This document shows positions 1 through 5,087 of a DNA stretch of 10,745 nucleotides, one piece after another; the stretch's first letter is position 1; the number at the start of each line of letters is the position of its first letter. Source of the DNA: an uncultured Eubacteriales bacterium (GTDB taxonomy: Bacteria; Bacillota; Clostridia; Oscillospirales; CAG-272); assembly GCA_934446285.1 (NCBI GenBank), contig CAKSEI010000038.1, positions 1 to 10,745 of the forward strand, given 5' to 3'. The position numbers and the translations under genes were made by a program. Below the pieces are notes generated by a model. The model was not told where the DNA came from. It worked only from the letters and a program-made list of their open reading frames with translations, and ran no database searches.

Positions 1-3
1 GAC

Positions 4-79
<76 letters not shown>

Positions 80-116
80 AAGCCCCAAAGACAAAAGTCT
101 TTGGGGCTTACTTATT
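80..116 (+). terminator. Hairpin terminator after tRNA-Thr
   Basis: A perfect 13-bp inverted repeat (80-92 with 97-109, loop AAAA) begins one base after the tRNA CCA end. The tail ACTTATTACC is only moderately T-rich, so termination may be imperfect. Position and stem strength nevertheless fit the end of a tRNA transcription unit. Confidence 0.75.
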
Positions 117-339
117 ACCTCTTCACTATTCAATTCGCTTATCGGCTCTATTCTGATTTTCAGTATCGGCATAAATCTCTGCCTTGGCAAAAAGCTGTGT
201 ATAGCAAATATGCTTCCCTACGCTCTGCTCGCCGTGGGTGAGGCGTTTCTGCCGTGAAGTTTTTAGAGCGCAAGAGGCGTTTTTTACCGTAAAAAAGCAA
301 AAAGCAAGCGCTGCTTGACAAAATTCCAAACCCATTACA
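117..339. other. Gene-free intergenic stretch with an AT-rich hairpin
   Basis: No convincing gene is visible here. The open frames on both strands lack ribosome sites and have protein-like composition only by chance, for example a - strand run rich in Arg and Glu. The one structural element is a short hairpin, TTTTTTA-CCG-TAAAAAA at 280-296. A small AAGCA/TGCTT dyad around 302-316 lies upstream of the next promoter and could be an operator half-site, but it is too short to call. Confidence 0.5.
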
Positions 340-369
340 TTGCTTTTTCGATGTCTTTTGTGCTATAAT
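340..369 (+). promoter_or_regulatory. Sigma-A promoter for the XRE-TM gene
   Basis: An extended -10 element is present: TG at 361-362, one base, then TATAAT at 364-369. A TTGCTT -35 lies at 340-345 with an 18-base spacer. The predicted start is near 376, giving a leader of about 25 bases before the ATG at 401. A better -35 sequence (TTGACA, 315-320) exists upstream but has no -10 at a suitable distance. Confidence 0.7.
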
Positions 370-400
370 TTCTAAAAAAGTAAGAAAGTGACACAAGGCA

Positions 401-1546
401 ATGCAAACCATTTCAGATAATATCAGAAATCTCCGAAAAGCAAGCAATATGTCTCAGGATGAGTTAGCCGAGAAATTAGGCGTCTCGCGGCAGAGCGTCA
501 GCCTCTGGGAAACGGGACAGACGCAGCCAACCATAGACAATATAGTAGCCCTCGCAAAAATCTTCGGCACGACCTCCGATGCGATTCTCGCCACAGACGC
601 AGAGACGGAGAGCAAGACCGATCTGCCCGCCGTCAAGACGGCTCCGGAAGAGAGCGGCAAAAGCAAAAAAATTCCCGTCCGCCGTATAGTAATCGCAGCC
701 TCTGCCGCCCTTATCATCGCGGGCATAGCTTTATGCATAATACTTATAAAAAATTCAGAAAAGCAGAGTACCGACGGCGGAGATATACCCGAGGATAATT
801 CCATATCCGAGGCAGAGCCGTCAGAGAAAAAGACAGAGCCGACCCAGCATGTCACAGGCTCAGTGAGCACCTCCTCACCCGCGTCGACCGCGGGCGAAAG
901 CGAAAATACGGAAAGCACGGAAAACACGAACGCGGACTTTGACACGCCCGAGCCGACCTTTTACGATAACGGCAATGCCGGCACGGTAAGCGTCCCGCCG
1001 ACAGAGCAGGCCCCGAGTGCGGAGCAAGGTCCGAGTGCGGAGACGCCCGTAAGCACTTTTGACCTTTTCTCATATTGCAAAAGCTATGCAATCGCAATCG
1101 GCAATCTGAACGGTGATGTCTGCATGTATCAACAGCCCGCCTCACGCTACGGAGGCTACAACAACGAGTATTTCTCGATATCCTACTGGGGTGACAGCGA
1201 TATGGTGGAATTCTGCCTGCACTGCCCTCTCGATGACACGCTGAGCATAAACTTCTATCTGCGCATGAGGGGCGGCTACGACGGAAAGTACGAATATCTA
1301 TCGTCGAAATACTACAGAGACAACGGACAGAGCCTGCGCAGCACCACGGGCATGATTGACCCCTCCGTATTCTCAGACTCATATCCGCTGAGCTGCGATC
1401 TGTACGAGGGCAGCGCGAGCGGTCGGGATGAATTCATGGAGGAGAGCAGAGTCGGCATGTGTGACCTCATACGCCTGTTAAAAAACTTTGTCGCCACGGA
1501 GGGTATGGAGTGCGGTTTCTCCGCTTTTGACTTTGTGAACTTCTGA
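401..1546 (+). CDS. Membrane-anchored XRE-family (Cro/CI HTH) protein with extracytoplasmic domain
   Basis: 381 aa. Residues about 7-62 form a classic helix-turn-helix_3 domain (SQDELAEKLGVSRQSVSLWE, then the TQPTIDNIVALAKIF helix). A charged linker rich in Lys and Arg leads to one hydrophobic helix at about 96-116. Next comes a long Ser/Thr/Glu/Pro low-complexity stalk (about 120-215) and then a compact C-terminal region of about 160 residues with cysteines at 226, 241, 272, 275, 332, 354 and 371. By topology the HTH is cytoplasmic and the rest lies outside. The start is chosen because the HTH begins immediately; AAGG sits only two bases before ATG, so its ribosome site is poorly spaced. A DNA-binding or sensory role is inferred from the HTH. 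The C-terminal domain is not recognised. No adjacent gene is a clear target. Confidence 0.85.
   Translation: MQTISDNIRNLRKASNMSQDELAEKLGVSRQSVSLWETGQTQPTIDNIVALAKIFGTTSDAILATDAETESKTDLPAVKTAPEESGKSKKIPVRRIVIAASAALIIAGIALCIILIKNSEKQSTDGGDIPEDNSISEAEPSEKKTEPTQHVTGSVSTSSPASTAGESENTESTENTNADFDTPEPTFYDNGNAGTVSVPPTEQAPSAEQGPSAETPVSTFDLFSYCKSYAIAIGNLNGDVCMYQQPASRYGGYNNEYFSISYWGDSDMVEFCLHCPLDDTLSINFYLRMRGGYDGKYEYLSSKYYRDNGQSLRSTTGMIDPSVFSDSYPLSCDLYEGSASGRDEFMEESRVGMCDLIRLLKNFVATEGMECGFSAFDFVNF
1012..1042 (+). repeat. Short in-gene direct repeat (Ser/Glu stalk)
   Basis: The 12-mer CCGAGTGCGGAG occurs twice (1013-1024 and 1031-1042), 18 bases apart and in frame. It encodes a repeated PSAE unit in the low-complexity stalk of the XRE-TM protein. 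It looks like an ordinary slippage or duplication product in a spacer region. Confidence 0.7.
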
Positions 1547-1573
1547 TTTTTTTCGGTATATTTTACAAAACTG

Positions 1574-1602
1574 TTGAAAATTTTCACCCGACGTGATATA
1601 AT
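1574..1602 (+). promoter_or_regulatory. Strong sigma-A promoter (TTGAAA-17-TATAAT, extended -10)
   Basis: TTGAAA at 1574-1579 is followed by a 17-base spacer and a perfect TATAAT at 1597-1602. TG at 1594-1595 makes an extended -10. The predicted transcript starts near 1609, only about 10 bases before the leader ATG at 1620 and 70 bases before the ATA at 1679. It therefore drives the two-start gene that follows. Confidence 0.85.
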
Positions 1603-1615
1603 GAAAGAGTGAAAA

Positions 1616-1692
1616 GGGGATGACACCCATAAGAAAAAACAGTTTTCGCAGGCAAATCAATGAGAGGGGGAGAAACCCATAGCAAAAAACAT
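1616..1692 (+). repeat. Imperfect direct repeat, 50-base offset, spanning the gene start
   Basis: The block at 1616-1641 recurs at 1666-1691. Both contain GGGG, then ACCCATA, then two variable bases, then AAAAAACA, with about six mismatches in 26 bases by eye. The second copy carries the ribosome site and ATA start of the gene. The first carries the same arrangement just after the predicted transcription start. This suggests a tandem duplication of the translation-start region. Confidence 0.6.
1620..1682 (+). CDS. Possible 20-codon leader ORF overlapping the ATA start
   Basis: An ATG at 1620 opens a 20-codon frame (starting MTPIRKNSF) that ends with TAG at 1680-1682. The stop overlaps the putative ATA start at 1679, forming ATAG, a geometry known for termination-reinitiation coupling when the start is ATG. 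Against it, the GGGG run touches the ATG with no spacer, so initiation would be weak, and the peptide (Arg/Asn-rich) is not recognisable. It may be only a remnant of the duplicated start region. Confidence 0.25.
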   Translation: MTPIRKNSFRRQINERGRNP

Positions 1693-2173
1693 TATCGTCA
1701 TTGATGAACAAGGACATGAATATGAAGCGACCTACCCGAAGAGGGCTGATGGTCTTGTAAAAGCCGGCAGGGCACGCTTCGTTGGTGAAAACAAAATATG
1801 CCTTGCGTGTCCCCCGGGCTGTATAACGGAGGATAACAAAATGACTAATAACGAAATAACCGAACGCGCAGAGGCTGCCGCAAGAGAGGCAGCGGAGTAC
1901 ACCGAGGCTTTTAAGGCTGCTTACGCGCAGCAAAAACCCGAAATCAAAGAAAAAGAGCCGAGCGCTGCCGAAATCTTCAAGAAGATGTCGGAATTGCAGC
2001 ATATCATGAGCGACACTGCATCGATGGAACAGCTAATCACGGTTGTTGACTCAGGCGACTGGGACGAGGATGCGGTCGCAGAGATATGCGGAGTTTACAA
2101 GGCGTGTGAGGATAACTTCCGCCGCCTGCTCGAATTGTACGAGAGAATGTACTCGGACACAAAGAGCCTTTGA
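1679..2173 (+). CDS. Conserved small protein with PLMP/RRXRR-like N-terminal domain; probable ATA start
   Basis: 164 aa if started at ATA 1679. The frame is open from a TGA at 1661 and contains no ATG, GTG or TTG before 1841. Yet residues 2-46 read as a real domain, starting AKNIIVIDEQGHEYEATYP and continuing with KRADGLVKAGRARF and CLACPP. From memory, proteins in Clostridia begin Met-Ala-Lys-Asn in the same way, so ATA replaces an expected ATG. A GGGGG run (1666-1670) lies 8 bases before ATA. The N-terminal part resembles the short PLMP/RRXRR domain of IscB-type proteins (T-x-P-x-R-A, L, G-R-A-R pattern). The C-terminal 110 residues are acidic and helical with likely coiled-coil character. 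An internal GGAGG (1828-1832) sits 8 bases before ATG 1841 and could yield a 110-aa short form. A promoter precedes the gene and a terminator follows it. Function unknown. Confidence 0.75.
   Translation: MAKNIIVIDEQGHEYEATYPKRADGLVKAGRARFVGENKICLACPPGCITEDNKMTNNEITERAEAAAREAAEYTEAFKAAYAQQKPEIKEKEPSAAEIFKKMSELQHIMSDTASMEQLITVVDSGDWDEDAVAEICGVYKACEDNFRRLLELYERMYSDTKSL
1828..1843 (+). promoter_or_regulatory. Internal ribosome binding site and ATG within the small gene
   Basis: A full GGAGG at 1828-1832 is followed by an 8-base spacer and ATG at 1841, in frame with the upstream domain. It is a better initiation site than the ATA at 1679 and would produce a separate C-terminal helical protein of 110 residues (starting MTNNEITERA). 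Whether both products are made cannot be told from sequence. Confidence 0.6.
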
Positions 2174-2218
2174 GCGGATTTTTCGCAGAATCAAACCGTT
2201 TCGGCTTATACAAAATGG

Positions 2219-2250
2219 AAGAGAAACTCCGACGGGGTTTCTCTTTTTTT
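2219..2250 (+). terminator. Rho-independent terminator of the small gene
   Basis: A 12-bp stem (2219-2230 with 2234-2245, one T-G wobble, loop GAC) is followed directly by an uninterrupted T run to 2250. It lies 46 bases after the TGA of the small gene, separating it from the metal-transport operon. Confidence 0.92.
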
Positions 2251-2379
2251 GCGTCATTTGCCCCGCTTGCGAATTTTTTACGGCTTTCTCCGAATGACCG
2301 CGGGAAGCTTATAAAAAAGGAAACGCGACGCGTATAAAAGAAAAATAATTATTAAAATTTTAAATTTGCCACGCACCCC

Positions 2380-2408
2380 TTGAAAAATACAAAAATAGAT
2401 GATATTAT
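2380..2408 (+). promoter_or_regulatory. Sigma-A promoter for the DUF6110/P1B-ATPase operon
   Basis: TTGAAA at 2380-2385, a 17-base spacer and TATTAT at 2403-2408 form a good promoter. An A/T-only stretch upstream (about 2340-2366) could act as an UP element. The TTG of the -35 is the formal start of a longer open frame, but it has no ribosome site and is better read as promoter. The predicted start is near 2415. Confidence 0.8.
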
Positions 2409-2414
2409 TATATC

Positions 2415-2452
2415 AGTCGACGGAAGCGGCGCTTTTTCACCGTTTATCGACT
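2415..2452 (+). promoter_or_regulatory. Structured 5' leader of the metal-transport operon
   Basis: Directly at the predicted transcript start, AGTCGA (2415-2420) pairs with TCGACT (2447-2452). CGG (2421-2423) pairs with CCG (2440-2442), and AAGC (2424-2427) pairs with GCTT (2431-2434) around a GGC loop that is followed by T residues. Three stacked helices with an asymmetric bulge are therefore possible, 17 bases upstream of the GGAGG. It matches no riboswitch class that I recognise; it may simply be a stabilising or regulatory 5' structure. Confidence 0.4.
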
Positions 2453-2484
2453 TATGTACTGCTAAAATCGGAGGTTTAGAAGTT

Positions 2485-2754
2485 ATGAAATTTGAAAAAA
2501 TCGGACTTTTCGCTGCCGGATTTCTTTTCGGCACTGCGGGTGTAAAAATATTGTCAAGCAGGGACGCAAAAAAGGTATATGTCCGCACGACGGCTGCCGC
2601 TCTGCGTGCCAAGGAATGCGTTATGACTACGGTCACAACGGTAAAGGAGAACGCAGGCGATATCCTTGCCGAGGCAAAAGAGCTTAACAGTCAGGACGAA
2701 ACCGCGGAAGAAATCGTTGAGGACTCCTCCGAGCCTGCACAAGCTGAAGAATAA
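2485..2754 (+). CDS. DUF6110 family protein
   Basis: 89 aa, starting MKFEKIGLFAAGFLFGTAG. The N-terminal hydrophobic, Gly-rich segment (about residues 5-22) can insert in the membrane. It is followed by the family's conserved SSRDAKKVYVRTTAAALRAK stretch, CVMTTVTTV and a variable acidic tail of Asp and Glu. ATG 2485 is chosen because CGGAGG (2469-2474) lies 10 bases upstream and the family begins with this Met-Lys-Phe-Glu-Lys. The longer frame from TTG 2380 runs through the promoter. From family knowledge, DUF6110 genes often lie beside heavy-metal P-type ATPases, and an ATPase follows here after 70 bases on the same strand. Its molecular function is unknown; an accessory role to the ATPase is inference. 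Confidence 0.88.
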   Translation: MKFEKIGLFAAGFLFGTAGVKILSSRDAKKVYVRTTAAALRAKECVMTTVTTVKENAGDILAEAKELNSQDETAEEIVEDSSEPAQAEE

Positions 2755-2762
2755 TGATACAC

Positions 2763-2807
2763 GGGAGTCGCCTGCTTAAAGACAAAGGCGGCTTCCTTTC
2801 GTTTTCC
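2763..2807 (+). terminator. Intercistronic hairpin, possible partial terminator
   Basis: GGGAGTCGCC (2763-2772) can pair with GGCGGCTTCC (2787-2796) using two G-T wobbles, with a 14-base loop, followed by TTTCGTTTTCC. The tail is interrupted and the hairpin ends 13 bases before the GGAGG of the ATPase. It may lower ATPase expression relative to DUF6110 or protect the upstream message rather than end transcription fully. Confidence 0.5.
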
Positions 2808-2824
2808 CCGGAGGTCTTTTCCAT

Positions 2825-4960
2825 ATGAAATTTGCAATATTGCACGAAACACGCGGGCGTATGCGCATACGCCTTTATATTTCGCGCCTGAGCATGAGTC
2901 AGGCGGACGCGGTGCAGACGTATATAAAATCTCTGCCCGGTATCGACGACGTGAAGGTATACGACCGCACGTGCGACGCCGTTATATATTACTCCGCGTC
3001 AAGGGCGGGAGCGGTAAAACAGCTTGCCGCCGTACCGCTCGCGAGTGCCCTTAACTGCCCCGTGCCCGAGCACAGCACGAGAGCGCTCAACCGTGAGTTT
3101 GAGGACAAGCTCGTCGGCTCTCTCTTCAGACGTTATGTGCTCAGGTGGTTTTTGCCGCTGCCCGTGCGCGCGGTGATAACGGGACTGCGCTCCGTAAAAT
3201 ACATACGTGCGGGGCTTGAGGCGCTCATTCACGGCTCGCTCACCGTATCGGTGCTCGACGCCGCAGCCGTATCCGTCTCGCTTATACGCGGCGATATAGG
3301 GACTGCCTCATCCGTCATGTTTATGCTCGGACTGGGTGAAATCCTCGAGGACTGGACGCATAAAAAATCCGTCGCCGACCTCGCGGGAGCTATGTCGCTG
3401 AATGTCGACAAGGTATGGCTGAAGAAGGACGGCAGCGAAGTACTCATAGGTGTAAACGAGGTCTGCGAGGGTGACGAAATAGTCGTTCGCGCGGGCAATG
3501 TCATACCGCTCGACGGTACGGTAGTCGCGGGCGAAATAATGGCAAATCAATCGTCAATGACGGGCGAATCTCTGCCCGTACCGAAAAAAGAGGGCAGCTA
3601 CGTCTACGCGGGCACGGTCGCCGAAGAGGGCGAATGCGCCGTGCGCGTCGACAATACCGCGGGCAGCGGCAGATACGACAGGATAGTACGCATGATTGAG
3701 CAGTCGGAGAAGCTCAAGTCGACGACCGAGGACAAGGCGTCACGCCTCGCCGACAGGCTCGTTCCATACACTCTCGGCGGCACGCTGCTCACTTATCTTT
3801 TGACGCGGAATGTCATAAAAACGCTTGCGGTGCTCATGGTCGACTTTTCGTGCGCACTCAAGCTGTCCATGCCCATAACCGTTCTCTCGGCGATGAGAGA
3901 ATGCAGCGGATATAAAATATCGGTAAAAGGCGGGCGATTCCTTGAGGCAATGGCAAAAGCCGATACAGTCGTTTTCGACAAGACGGGAACTCTCACATAC
4001 GCGTCTCCGAAGGTTGCACGGATAGTCACGTTCGGAGACAAAAATGAGGAAGATATGCTGCGTCTCGCCGCCTGCCTTGAGGAGCATTATCCGCATTCCA
4101 TGGCAAATGCCGTAGTGGATGAGGCTGCAAGACGCGGTTTAAGTCACGACGAATACCATTCGCATATAGAATATGTCGTCGCACACGGAATATCGAGCAC
4201 GGTCAACGGCGAGAAGGTCATCATAGGCAGCGCGCACTTTGTCTTTGAGGACGAGGGGTGCGTTATTCCCGACGGCGAACAGACAAAGTATGATTTGCTC
4301 CCGAGCGAATATTCGCATCTTTATCTTTGTATATCCGGTGTTCTTGCCGCAGTAATATGCATCCACGACCCGTTGCGCCCCGAGGCTGCGGACGCGATAA
4401 AGGCACTTCACGCCGCGGGGATAAAGAATATAGTGATGATGACGGGTGACAACGCGCGCACGGCTGCGGGCATCGCGAAGAAGGTCGGAGTAGACGACTT
4501 CCGCGCGGGAGTTCTGCCCGAGGATAAAGCGGAATTTGTCAAGAAGGCAAAAGCCTACGGTCACACGGTCGTAATGATAGGCGACGGAGTGAACGACTCC
4601 CCCGCCCTGTCAGAAGCTGACGTCGGAATAGCGATAAACACGGGCGCAGCCATAGCAAAGGAAATAGCCGACATCACCGTGTCGTCCGAAAATCTCTTTG
4701 AGATAGTGACACTGCGCGAGATAAGCGCGGCTCTCATGGAGCGCATCAACTCAAACTACAGGTTCATAGTGTCCTTTAACACAATGCTGATAATCCTCGG
4801 CGTTACGGGAATTATACAGCCGACGACCTCCGCCTTACTGCACAATATGTCGACGCTCGGCATAAGTCTGAAGAGCATGACAAACCTGCTCGACGCGGAG
4901 TCCGGTGACACAGCCTCCCGTGAGATATCCCGCAGGAGCCCTACGAAAACTTCAATATAG
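2825..4960 (+). CDS. Heavy-metal-type P1B ATPase with Cys-Ala-Leu metal-site motif
   Basis: 711 aa ATP-driven metal cation transporter of the inner membrane. An HMA-like fold at residues 1-65 contains RGRMRIRL but no CxxC. Membrane helices at about 105-180 precede the actuator domain, which carries TGES at 246-249. The membrane metal site reads DFSCALKLSMPI (340-351), so Cys343 is followed by Ala-Leu instead of the usual Pro. The phosphorylation motif DKTGT starts at Asp385, the N-domain has HYPHS (421-425) in place of the simple HP, TGDN is at 540-543 and GDGVND at 586-591. Two C-terminal helices contain HNMSTLGISLKSM. All catalytic residues are intact. The ribosome site GGAGG (2810-2814) has a 10-base spacer. 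It lies downstream of DUF6110, probably in one operon. Substrate cannot be assigned with confidence; the site is neither classic Cu CPC nor Zn CPC-DK. Confidence 0.92.
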   Translation: MKFAILHETRGRMRIRLYISRLSMSQADAVQTYIKSLPGIDDVKVYDRTCDAVIYYSASRAGAVKQLAAVPLASALNCPVPEHSTRALNREFEDKLVGSLFRRYVLRWFLPLPVRAVITGLRSVKYIRAGLEALIHGSLTVSVLDAAAVSVSLIRGDIGTASSVMFMLGLGEILEDWTHKKSVADLAGAMSLNVDKVWLKKDGSEVLIGVNEVCEGDEIVVRAGNVIPLDGTVVAGEIMANQSSMTGESLPVPKKEGSYVYAGTVAEEGECAVRVDNTAGSGRYDRIVRMIEQSEKLKSTTEDKASRLADRLVPYTLGGTLLTYLLTRNVIKTLAVLMVDFSCALKLSMPITVLSAMRECSGYKISVKGGRFLEAMAKADTVVFDKTGTLTYASPKVARIVTFGDKNEEDMLRLAACLEEHYPHSMANAVVDEAARRGLSHDEYHSHIEYVVAHGISSTVNGEKVIIGSAHFVFEDEGCVIPDGEQTKYDLLPSEYSHLYLCISGVLAAVICIHDPLRPEAADAIKALHAAGIKNIVMMTGDNARTAAGIAKKVGVDDFRAGVLPEDKAEFVKKAKAYGHTVVMIGDGVNDSPALSEADVGIAINTGAAIAKEIADITVSSENLFEIVTLREISAALMERINSNYRFIVSFNTMLIILGVTGIIQPTTSALLHNMSTLGISLKSMTNLLDAESGDTASREISRRSPTKTSI

Positions 4961-5019
4961 AAAACGCCGTCACCCCCGCTATTATAGGTTTAGCGGCGAG
5001 TACGATCGTGACTGCGTAT

Positions 5020-5061
5020 AAAAAAGCGCCGAGCCTTCTCCCAAAGGCTCGGCAATTTTTT
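5020..5061. terminator. Bidirectional terminator between ATPase and ABC operon
   Basis: GCCGAGCCTT (5028-5037) pairs perfectly with AAGGCTCGGC (5044-5053) around a 6-base loop. On the + strand AA and six T residues follow (5056-5061); on the - strand GC and six T residues follow (complement of 5020-5025). It can end both the ATPase transcript and the convergent ABC exporter transcript, whose stop codon lies 27 bases away. Confidence 0.93.
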
Positions 5062-5087
5062 ACGGCAATGCCGCCGAATAATTTTTC

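Noticed and set aside
160..447. A - strand frame with the phrase PHPRRAERREAY
   Set aside because: It resembles translated intergenic sequence that I have the impression of seeing as spurious ORFs in related genomes. It has no ribosome site, and it runs through the promoter and start of the XRE gene.
852..1382. Long - strand open frame (176 codons) inside the XRE-TM gene
   Set aside because: It is the complement of a well-supported coding region, is full of Arg, Cys and Ser typical of a shadow frame, and has no ribosome site.
2257..2340. Possible small ORF or RNA between the terminator and the DUF6110 promoter
   Set aside because: No start with a ribosome site, no stable hairpin and no promoter elements of its own.
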